Position numbers and translations under genes: made by a program. DNA of 50,163 nt from a virus. Under the pieces are notes generated by a model that was not told where the DNA came from, did no database searches, and saw only the letters and a program-made list of their open reading frames with translations. The number at the start of each line of letters is the position of its first letter. The first letter of the stretch is position 1. The DNA lies in IMG/VR virus record IMGVR_UViG_3300023116_005163, positions 1 through 50,163 of that record, one strand, 5' to 3'. This document shows, piece after piece, positions 30,309 to 37,103 of the stretch.

Positions 30309-31641
30309 GATACCATTCTCCTATTATTGGGAAAGTATTCTCGAAATCCTTTCCTGATCTTTTGTCGTATTGACTGTAAAATGTTTTGAAATCTTTCTGT
30401 AGTTTATCCTGTGTGGCCGCACCTGCGTGTGGTGTTTTGACAACATCAAGATAATCAATAAGTCTTTGTGTTTGATTTATTTCCATACCCTCTAACCATT
30501 TCTCATTAGTAGTTAAGTACTTTTCAATGTCGCTCTTAAATTTATTCCTAAGATCGTCTGGCAACACCAACGGAGATTGGAAACTCGGAAACCTCAAAAT
30601 ATTAAGTGTATAGTTGATTTTTGGGCCATAAACTTTACTTGCACTTTTCAACCACACAATCTTCTCTAAGAACTCCGGTAACGATTCCAAACATAAGGCA
30701 TTGATTGTTGCCATGTTGTGTATCTCACTTGGCACTTTATCTACCATCATATGCAGTACCTGACTGTGCCAATCTGTATAATTCAAACCGTCCCTAATGT
30801 ACTCGGCTTGTTTGAATGTGGCCTCACAACTTGTATACAGATGGAAATTTTTAAAATTTTTTAACTTTGTTTTAAATCTATCTATTATGCTTTGCTTGGC
30901 TCCCAAATTTGAATTGATTGCAATACGCATATGGGGATTCATTTTATCGCCCTGTGTTTCTATCCAATCTAACAAACGCCATAGGTTTGGTGACATCATG
31001 GGTTCACCGCCTGTGATCCTTAATTCGTCTAGACTTTTGTGTAAATCGGTTTCCCACCATTTGTAAAATGCTTCCACGTAGGGATTGGTTTCATCTTTCT
31101 TATACGGTTCAGCACTTTCGTGACTGTGTGTGTAATGGTTTCTGCCATCAGATTTAAGTCCTGTGTAGGCACCTTTCTGCTTGATATCATTTGCCCATGT
31201 AGAACTGAACGCTGGATTGCAATATGTACATTTAAAATTACAAGTTCTATCAAATGCTATCTCAAGTGTTTTAAGATTCCAATCTGTGTTATGGTCTGTT
31301 TTGTATGCTTCGTCTAGTGATTCGTTTGAAAAGATTTTACTTTTGTATACCCTGTCGCTTATGGCGTCTCTGCCTATGTCCTCTATCTTCCAACAGTATT
31401 CACAACCGGCAGGACGTTCGCCCGACTGCATCTGCCTTCGTTGTTCCTTTTTTTGTTTTGTGTTGTGTATGGCACTGGGATTTATTTTGATCTCTTCAAA
31501 ATCAATTTTATGTGGCAATGGATGATGGCAACTAGTGGTCATTCCAGACCCTAACCATATCGTGGCGTTATACCATTTGGCACCACAGAAACTGGCACTC
31601 TTTGTGTCTAAGACCTGTTTTTTGTATTCTAAATCATCCAT
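30298..31641 (-). CDS. Radical SAM protein with N-terminal auxiliary cysteines (array member 2)
   Basis: 447 residues. Cys19 (SFCGAKW), Cys38 (TSCHHPLPH), Cys80/Cys83 (GCEYCWKIE) precede Cys134/138/141 (CNFKCTYC); GGEP is in LRITGGEPMMSPNLW; the end motif is DKRSGKDFENTFPII. Here the second group has a single Cys followed by His-His, not Cys-Cys, a trait shared only with array member 1, its closest paralogue (HNPAALHNT versus NPSAIHNT follow). The coding sequence is AT-rich while that of member 1 is visibly GC-rich. The ATG at 31641 overlaps the stop of a possible 21-codon leader frame. Confidence 0.9.
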   Translation of the reverse strand: MDDLEYKKQVLDTKSASFCGAKWYNATIWLGSGMTTSCHHPLPHKIDFEEIKINPSAIHNTKQKKEQRRQMQSGERPAGCEYCWKIEDIGRDAISDRVYKSKIFSNESLDEAYKTDHNTDWNLKTLEIAFDRTCNFKCTYCNPAFSSTWANDIKQKGAYTGLKSDGRNHYTHSHESAEPYKKDETNPYVEAFYKWWETDLHKSLDELRITGGEPMMSPNLWRLLDWIETQGDKMNPHMRIAINSNLGAKQSIIDRFKTKLKNFKNFHLYTSCEATFKQAEYIRDGLNYTDWHSQVLHMMVDKVPSEIHNMATINALCLESLPEFLEKIVWLKSASKVYGPKINYTLNILRFPSFQSPLVLPDDLRNKFKSDIEKYLTTNEKWLEGMEINQTQRLIDYLDVVKTPHAGAATQDKLQKDFKTFYSQYDKRSGKDFENTFPIIGEWYRGI

Positions 31642-31699
31642 AGTAATTCCTTAACTTATCTAGTTCTCGTTGTGGGCAGAGTATGTCACTCTTGAACAT
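31634..31699 (-). CDS. Possible 21-aa leader peptide
   Basis: The only gap in the radical SAM array (31642-31717) holds ATG 31699 with AAGGA five bases upstream and a 21-codon frame that ends at TGA 31634-31636, overlapping the start of array member 2 (ATGGATGA). It encodes a charged peptide containing LCPQRELDKLRNYYG. It could be a real micro-gene that couples translation, the remnant of a larger gene, or chance. There is no homology argument. Confidence 0.35.
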   Translation of the reverse strand: MFKSDILCPQRELDKLRNYYG

Positions 31700-31717
31700 G
31701 ATGTCCTTGTGTTATTA

Positions 31718-33088
31718 TCATGAGTTCTTGCAATCCTCCCAGAATTCCAACATCTCAGGAAACGTGTTCTGGAAGTTGGTCAACCGCCTGCGGTCGTGTT
31801 CATTAAAAAATGCGTAAAAGTTCTTTTTCAGAGATGCGCTCGCGTCAGCGTTTTCTCGCCAGTATGCGAGATTGCGTCGCATCTTTTGGATCTCGAAGTC
31901 CTTGAATATGTGTAGCCCGTTGTCCTCGCCGGAGTTCTGCTCCATGTACTTTATGTTGTCCTCGTGTATGCTCTGGTACGACTCGGGCAACATGGTTATC
32001 TGTTGCCACGCCGGTTGTCTCAGCAGTGGCACGTCGAACCACACACGCTGGTAGTCCTTGCTGTAACGCTTACGCAGGTCCAGTATCTTCACTAGTAACT
32101 TGTCCATGCTGGTGACACTGAGGTTGTTGTAGGTCACTATGAACGTGACCGAATTCCTGTGTGGAATACGATCCAGGAACTCCTCCACATTCGCCATCAT
32201 GTATTCGAAGTCTAGTCCGTTACGTATGTACTCGGCCCGCTTGCCGTAGGCATCCACGCTGACGAACTGCATCACGTGTTCCACCTTTTCCTGCAGGCAT
32301 ATCTGTTGTAGCATGTTGAAGTATTTTGTCTTCAACTTGGGATCCGGTGGGCAGAAGTTTGACGTGATGTTCAAATGTAGGTCATCCTTGGGATGGTCTA
32401 TGACGTATTGGAAGACCTTATACGTGTTTGGGTCCATCATGGGCTCTCCTCCCGTCATGCGGAAGTGCTTCAGGTTCTTGTACAGCGTGGGCCACCATTC
32501 CCAGAAAGCCTTCACGTAGGGATTGTCCTCGCGGTTTGGTATCGGACGCCTCCTGCCCTGGAAGTGCTCGGGTGCGTTGTGTGGTGGTGTTGTGGGGAAC
32601 TCGCCGTACCTCTCGGTTTCCTTGCCCCAGGTTGTGGAGAACTGTGGCGAACAGTAACTACACTTGAAGTTACAAGCGTGGTTGAAGTTTACCTCCACGT
32701 ACCTGGGTGTCCAACTTGTGGTCATTGGATTCTGTCTTATCTCGTTGAAGTCCTGCATGGCCCATGGCTCACCGGACCTGTAGTGCCTGTCCGACATCTC
32801 GCCCGTGTCCTCCAGTTTCCAGCAGTAACTACATCCTTTCGGACGCTCGCCGTTCAGCATCTGCTCACGCTGTCGCAGTTTCTCCGCGGTGTTGTGCAGT
32901 GCGGCCGGATTGTGTTTCAGTTGTTCGGCGTCTATCTCGTGCAGGGGTGGGTGGTAGCAACTGTTGGTCAGTCCAGTGGGCAGGTGTAGTGAGACCTGGT
33001 TCCACTTGGCCAGGCACATCGTGGGCGATATCTCTGCCAGTTTCTTCTTGGCGTGTTCGGCCTGTGCCTTGTAATCACTTGTACTCAC
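31718..33088 (-). CDS. Radical SAM protein with N-terminal auxiliary cysteines (array member 1)
   Basis: 456 residues from GTG 33088, with AGGAG nine bases upstream. Cys25 (TMCLAKW), Cys44 (NSCYHPPLH), Cys86/Cys89 (GCSYCWKLE) precede Cys139/143/146 (CNFKCSYC). GGEP is in FRMTGGEPMMDPNTY, and the end motif is DRRRLTNFQNTFPEM. It is the first of the five consecutive paralogues in transcription order and the closest relative of member 2. The gene and the two upstream of it are noticeably richer in G+C than the rest of the island, which suggests separate acquisition. It overlaps the glycosyltransferase-like gene by 14 bases. Confidence 0.9.
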   Translation of the reverse strand: MSTSDYKAQAEHAKKKLAEISPTMCLAKWNQVSLHLPTGLTNSCYHPPLHEIDAEQLKHNPAALHNTAEKLRQREQMLNGERPKGCSYCWKLEDTGEMSDRHYRSGEPWAMQDFNEIRQNPMTTSWTPRYVEVNFNHACNFKCSYCSPQFSTTWGKETERYGEFPTTPPHNAPEHFQGRRRPIPNREDNPYVKAFWEWWPTLYKNLKHFRMTGGEPMMDPNTYKVFQYVIDHPKDDLHLNITSNFCPPDPKLKTKYFNMLQQICLQEKVEHVMQFVSVDAYGKRAEYIRNGLDFEYMMANVEEFLDRIPHRNSVTFIVTYNNLSVTSMDKLLVKILDLRKRYSKDYQRVWFDVPLLRQPAWQQITMLPESYQSIHEDNIKYMEQNSGEDNGLHIFKDFEIQKMRRNLAYWRENADASASLKKNFYAFFNEHDRRRLTNFQNTFPEMLEFWEDCKNS

Positions 33089-33974
33089 GGTCTTGCACTC
33101 CTCTGTTTATGTGTTCTGGCATGACGAACCTATAGAACCTACTGTCGTCGTCATCAAAATCCGCTATGGGTAAGTCCAGTTGTTGCCTCAGGCTGTTGCC
33201 CCACATCTCTAATTCCCTATCTATGTTTGCCGGTTGCACCGTTGAGTGGAAATAGTCCGCCATCGAGTTGAGGTCACTCACGTCGAAGTCGTAGTTCTTG
33301 TGGTCCACTACGGTGTAGAAACTGCCCATCCTGGCACCCAGCATGGCGAACTTGCCATTCTCTACGTCAGCACCCACCGTGCACCAGGTAGACAGTGTGC
33401 GTAGGTTCACTGGCCATATCTTTGCGAAGTTGCTAGGCTCTATAGGAATTCCCTTGTTGGTGCACATCTTTACGCCTTCCCTGAATCCGGCCACAAACGC
33501 CTGTTGTGCGGTTGCGTTTATCACTGTCTGCGAGTAGCAGTTGTGCAGGTTCTCATGTGGCACTCCCCAACAGAAATCCATCTTGTTCTCTTCCGAGTCT
33601 GCGTTCTCGTGTGTCCTCATGGAGAGGCACGTGTGCTTGTCCCAACCCACCAGTCCTCCGTTGCCGTACACCAGTCCGTTGATGTTGTTCTTTGCCCTCC
33701 AGCGATGCACTGCCTTGGGATTGGTCTTCGTCCAGTCCAGCGTCTCCAACAGGAACGATTCATCTATTATGTTATCGCCGTCAACACTTATGAAGAATTC
33801 AGTCTCCGCCAATTCCGCCGCGGCCTTGTGTGCCGAGTCAAAACCCACTACGCCGTCAACACGCTTGGCCCATGGCACCTTGTTCTTGAGGTCTGCCCAG
33901 TTGTGTTCCTTGTTGGGTTCCTTGAAACTGATGTACACGAAGTCTAGGTCGCTTACTCGTACTCTATCTGCCAT
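33075..33974 (-). CDS. GT-A-like glycosyltransferase (299 aa)
   Basis: A GT-A-type fold is suggested by the N-terminal strand DFVYISFKEPNKEHNWADLK, then VDGVVGFDSAHKAAAELAET and the DxD-type motif FFISVDGDNIIDESF around residues 61-75, which would bind the metal and nucleotide-sugar. GLVYGNGGLVGWDKHTC resembles the acceptor-loop region. The C-terminal part is helical and ends in basic EHINRGVQDREYK. It sits directly upstream of the radical SAM array and shares its GC-rich composition. The donor is unknown; it may be related to the transferase-like protein at 20778. Confidence 0.72.
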   Translation of the reverse strand: MADRVRVSDLDFVYISFKEPNKEHNWADLKNKVPWAKRVDGVVGFDSAHKAAAELAETEFFISVDGDNIIDESFLLETLDWTKTNPKAVHRWRAKNNINGLVYGNGGLVGWDKHTCLSMRTHENADSEENKMDFCWGVPHENLHNCYSQTVINATAQQAFVAGFREGVKMCTNKGIPIEPSNFAKIWPVNLRTLSTWCTVGADVENGKFAMLGARMGSFYTVVDHKNYDFDVSDLNSMADYFHSTVQPANIDRELEMWGNSLRQQLDLPIADFDDDDSRFYRFVMPEHINRGVQDREYK

Positions 33975-34255
33975 GTTTCTCCATTTTGTTCTACTGAGTT
34001 TGGCCAGTGTATGTCGCCATGCTCGAACTTGTAACCATTGTCCGCTCGCTTGAGTACAGTGTAACGTGTTTTTAGTCTGCTCGGCTTTCTCAATGCTATA
34101 CCAAACTTTGTGATCACATAATTTTCCTCACCATTTTTGATGACCTCCAGTTTCTTCTCGAGGCTGACCTCGCACTGTTTGCCTTGCACCGTGACGAAAT
34201 GCTTCTTCACCGGTGGTGTTGGCTGTTGCTCGAATGCTTTAAGAAATTCTGACAT
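33953..34255 (-). CDS. Small phage protein (100 aa)
   Basis: A beta-rich protein with KKHFVTVQGKQCEVSLEKKL near the start, then EENYVITKFGIALRKPSRLK, RYTVLKRADNGYKFEHGDIH and a final strand ETWQIEYE. No family is recognised and there are no catalytic motifs. It overlaps the glycosyltransferases on either side by 22 and 17 bases. Short beta-rich proteins of this type occur in T4-like marine phages near tail genes. The role is unknown. Confidence 0.7.
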   Translation of the reverse strand: MSEFLKAFEQQPTPPVKKHFVTVQGKQCEVSLEKKLEVIKNGEENYVITKFGIALRKPSRLKTRYTVLKRADNGYKFEHGDIHWPNSVEQNGETWQIEYE

Positions 34256-35033
34256 CGATCTCCTTGTCGAAGTAGTGCCATACCCGAGACACCCTCTTGT
34301 GACCTAGGTAGTAGGCGTTTTTATTTTTGTTTGGGAACAGATAATTGTTATGATCCCTGGTGTGATCAAGTCCGTTTACAGAAGGTTTGTGGTGTAAAAA
34401 TTTGAACCAGTCATAGTCTATCAGGTTCCTGTTTGTGGGATCGATCATTCTATAAGCGAGTGCGAACACGACATCTGTGCTTGGATATTCATCATGGCAG
34501 TTTATTAACATTGTTTTTTTCACATCTTGCCAATGCTGTGTGATATGACTTGCCGTGTCAAAAAATTTCTGTGCTTTTTTGCTTTTCCTGAAATACATCA
34601 GTCCGTTGTAGATATTTGGCAGACTGTTACGCACAAACAAAGTTCTATATGGTGTATTCTTGACTATTTCGTCTTTGTAGTTCCTACAGTCTACACTGAA
34701 AACAAGATCGTGTTGCCATAGATGATTCCACCACCAATCTGTGTTTGTGGTCCATAACATATCACTTTCTAATTTTATTGTGTGGGTGAATGGAGAAATG
34801 TAAAATGCTTTGTGTTCGTTTGCCCATTTGTTTGTGTGTTGAGCACTGTCGTCTTGTCTGAGTACTTTTACATAGTCCACTGCTTTGTTTTCAAATTTAC
34901 TCTTCTCATCGGTCACAACACATATCTTGTTTTCACTGTTCCACAACTTTATGCTTTCCGCCAGTTTAATGCTTAACTCAACATAGTCAGTGGTTTCGTT
35001 GTTCTGTGCGAACCATAGGAATCCCTTAGACAT
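34239..35033 (-). CDS. Glycosyltransferase-like protein (264 aa)
   Basis: The N-terminus GFLWFAQNNETTDYVELSIK and KICVVTDEKSKFENKAVDYV are typical of the first Rossmann-like half of GT-A enzymes that act on stored glycan or nucleotide-sugar. IKLESDMLWTTNTDWWWNHL holds the metal-site acidic motif (E-S-D). NIYNGLMYFRKSKKAQKFFD and DEYPSTDVVFALAYRMID are shared in pattern with the neighbour at 35026, so the two are paralogues. Donor and acceptor are unknown. It overlaps both flanking genes and starts at ATG 35033. Confidence 0.68.
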   Translation of the reverse strand: MSKGFLWFAQNNETTDYVELSIKLAESIKLWNSENKICVVTDEKSKFENKAVDYVKVLRQDDSAQHTNKWANEHKAFYISPFTHTIKLESDMLWTTNTDWWWNHLWQHDLVFSVDCRNYKDEIVKNTPYRTLFVRNSLPNIYNGLMYFRKSKKAQKFFDTASHITQHWQDVKKTMLINCHDEYPSTDVVFALAYRMIDPTNRNLIDYDWFKFLHHKPSVNGLDHTRDHNNYLFPNKNKNAYYLGHKRVSRVWHYFDKEIDVRIS

Positions 35034-35775
35034 TGGCCAACTCCTTGTTCAAAACGTGTACGTCCTGATCTGTGGTAAAGTTAAACTGGTCCTGATACTT
35101 CCAGGCTATGCCTGTATCATCGATTTGCAGTACCTCACAGTCGGGCGGCAAAGTTGGCAGACTGATGGGTAATGTGTCGTAATCCAGGAAACCGTTGGCC
35201 TGTTGTAGGGCGATTGCAAATGCATAGTCATTCCTGAACTGCTTGTCATATATCCTGTAAAGTTCCAAGAAGTAAGCGTAATAATCTTTCACATACTTCA
35301 GGGTGTCAAACACACGCTTGGCCTTCTTGCCCTTGCGGAACACAAACACAGTGGCCCACACCATGTCTATCATGCTCCAGCGCCTCTGATCAAAGGTGTT
35401 CCTGCCTGTTAGATCGTGTGCAGTTTTGCTGATCAGGAAATCATATCCTGTGTCCAGAAACTTGCGTAGGTTGTCCGAGAACGGCAAGTAATCGATGTCC
35501 ATCACCATGGTGGTGTCATAGGGAGAAAGTTCATAGGCCAGGTGCCTGTCCACGTTGCGCCATTCCTTGCCCAACTTTGTGTTACCCAGTTCAGGTTCTA
35601 TGAATTTGTAGTTTATGAAACCCAGCGGTTTGAGATTTTTGTAGGTGTCAAAGTTTGTCACCACTGTTATCTCTAATTTTAAATTTTTCTTCACGAGCGC
35701 GACACAACGTTCCAGTATCTTGTGATACTTTACTTCTGCTGTGTCAAAGCAAAATAGCAATACACCCTTGGTCAT
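35026..35775 (-). CDS. Glycosyltransferase-like protein, GT-A (249 aa)
   Basis: A paralogue of the 34239 gene. The first strand is GVLLFCFDTAEVKYHKILER, followed by LEITVVTNFDTYKNLKPLGF and the metal-binding DxD in TTMVMDIDYLPFSDNL. MVWATVFVFRKGKKAKRVFD and YDKQFRNDYAFAIALQQANG correspond to the acceptor side. I start it at ATG 35775, which overlaps the upstream stop (TGATG) and has GAGAGG upstream, rather than TTG 35778. Substrates are unknown; the two genes may act in series on one glycan. Confidence 0.72.
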   Translation of the reverse strand: MTKGVLLFCFDTAEVKYHKILERCVALVKKNLKLEITVVTNFDTYKNLKPLGFINYKFIEPELGNTKLGKEWRNVDRHLAYELSPYDTTMVMDIDYLPFSDNLRKFLDTGYDFLISKTAHDLTGRNTFDQRRWSMIDMVWATVFVFRKGKKAKRVFDTLKYVKDYYAYFLELYRIYDKQFRNDYAFAIALQQANGFLDYDTLPISLPTLPPDCEVLQIDDTGIAWKYQDQFNFTTDQDVHVLNKELANV

Positions 35776-36092
35776 CAATCGCCTCTCTTTGCAAACGTCT
35801 CAGACATTTGATGATACGAACTAATGGCCTCCTGGTTTCTCTCTATGAGTTTCTTTAAAAATTCTTTTGGATTCACAATCTCCACAGGATTCTGATTCGT
35901 GTCCAACACGAAGAACTTGTCATTGGTCTCCATCAGAGTCCTGGCCAGGCAGATGGTCTCAGCATCCGCACGGAATATGTGTTCCTCGTAGACGACTATC
36001 AGTCGTGAGTGTGCCTTCTCCAAGGCGTTGCGCTTGGCAACTGAGATGTCATAGGAAAGGTCAGATTGTTTTTTTAGTTCGCCAATATCCAT
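35775..36092 (-). CDS. Small helical phage protein (105 aa)
   Basis: Starts at ATG 36092, where transcription from the promoter at 36099-36127 would also begin. The sequence DIGELKKQSDLSYDISVAKR then NALEKAHSRLIVVYEEHIFR and AETICLARTLMETNDKFFVL is alpha/beta with an N-terminal helix; NPKEFLKKLIERNQEAISSY is a second helix. No known motif. Being first in the operon after a strong promoter, it may be an early or regulatory protein, but this is only position. A longer TTG-initiated form (36107) would begin inside the -10 box and is unlikely. Confidence 0.72.
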   Translation of the reverse strand: MDIGELKKQSDLSYDISVAKRNALEKAHSRLIVVYEEHIFRADAETICLARTLMETNDKFFVLDTNQNPVEIVNPKEFLKKLIERNQEAISSYHQMSETFAKRGD

Positions 36093-36098
36093 GCCACA

Positions 36099-36127
36099 AT
36101 TATACAATAATTATGGTGGTAATTCAA
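36099..36127 (-). promoter_or_regulatory. Sigma70-like promoter, apparently leaderless
   Basis: On the minus strand, TTGAAT (36122-36127) and a perfect TATAAT (36099-36104) are 17 bases apart. The expected start of transcription falls on or next to the ATG at 36092. The inverted repeat AATTAT-TGT-ATAATT overlaps the -10 box. It lies between a tail-fibre-like gene and the leftward run of glycosyltransferases. Confidence 0.75.
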
Positions 36128-36140
36128 CCTGGTAAAATTA

Positions 36141-37100
36141 TTACGATGCTGAGTTTGAAACTTCCGCGTTAGAAAGTGACTGTATGTTCGCTGATAGTCC
36201 TTCTGCATTGGTTGGATACACTTCGATCAATGCCAAAGTCATCCTTGGTGCTTCGTTTGGATTAGCCGGTACACCCGATGTGTTTCCTGAGGTAAATGTT
36301 CCGTCATCCGCCGCGTCAGTTGAAATCATCTTGATCGTGATCACAGTGCTAGAGTCAACAGCCGCGTCCAGTTTGGCCTGGTACTCAACTGTGTTTGATG
36401 TGTAACCTGCGTTGTTAGAAGTCAATTTCAATAATGTCTGGTAAGAAGTTGTCAGATCTCTGAAACCAAGTGCCAGACCGTTTGTGGTCAGTGTCTCGCC
36501 TGAACCTGATCTTGTTGTAGCAGTCTGTCCGATGTCTAGGTTTCCTGTCCCTACTGCTGTCAGCTCATTGAACACATCATCTTTTGAACCGTCGATACCT
36601 GTAATACATGATGGATCAATCCTGATCTTACCGCCTGCGTTGAAGAAGTGTCTCATCTTGTCCGCACTTGCGAATGTTACTGATCTTTCAATAGTAGAAG
36701 AAGAGTTCCATGTGGCCGAGTTGGTCGATGAACCTACCGCGTTGGTTCCCAGTGCTGTCGCGTTTGGTGATCCTGCCGCTACTGAAGCCGCCAGTGTGGC
36801 AAGGTCTGCCGCGACCGCCGCCTTGATGGCTATGGTGTCACCTGTACTGACCTGCGTCCTCGCTGTCAGTGTGTCGTTTGTGTGATTGGCTATGTTGTCC
36901 ATTGCAGTCAAAAGAGTGTTCCATTGAGAGGCAGTTATTACTGTGTCTCCACCTGAGACCACACCTATGTGGGTTTGTCCAAGACCGTATGCGCCTGAAC
37001 CTGTTCCTGCGAAATGGTTGTATCCATAAGGATCTGATGAACTGTTTACAAACGTGTTGTACTCAGTTGCTTTGATTTTATCACCTGCTACGTATGCCAT
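36141..37100 (-). CDS. Tail-fibre-like virion protein (319 aa)
   Basis: A virion-protein candidate. The N-terminus MAYVAGDKIKATEYNTFVNS begins like other phage fibre or baseplate-associated proteins, and the body is rich in Ser, Thr, Ala, Gly and Asn with short beta repeats (ITASQWNTLLTAMDNIANHT, then STGDTIAIKAAVAADLATLA), as in fibrous trimeric proteins. A Gly/Ser-rich loop around FNAGGKIRIDPSCITGIDG follows. There is no signal peptide or enzyme motif. It starts with an AGGAG site that lies inside the 3' end of the next tail-fibre gene, so the two are translated together. The receptor-binding role is inferred. Confidence 0.75.
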   Translation of the reverse strand: MAYVAGDKIKATEYNTFVNSSSDPYGYNHFAGTGSGAYGLGQTHIGVVSGGDTVITASQWNTLLTAMDNIANHTNDTLTARTQVSTGDTIAIKAAVAADLATLAASVAAGSPNATALGTNAVGSSTNSATWNSSSTIERSVTFASADKMRHFFNAGGKIRIDPSCITGIDGSKDDVFNELTAVGTGNLDIGQTATTRSGSGETLTTNGLALGFRDLTTSYQTLLKLTSNNAGYTSNTVEYQAKLDAAVDSSTVITIKMISTDAADDGTFTSGNTSGVPANPNEAPRMTLALIEVYPTNAEGLSANIQSLSNAEVSNSAS

Positions 37101-37103
37101 AAA

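Noticed and set aside
32393-32989. 198-codon plus-strand frame
   Set aside because: Antisense shadow of the GC-rich radical SAM gene 31718-33088, which has all family motifs. No motif of its own.
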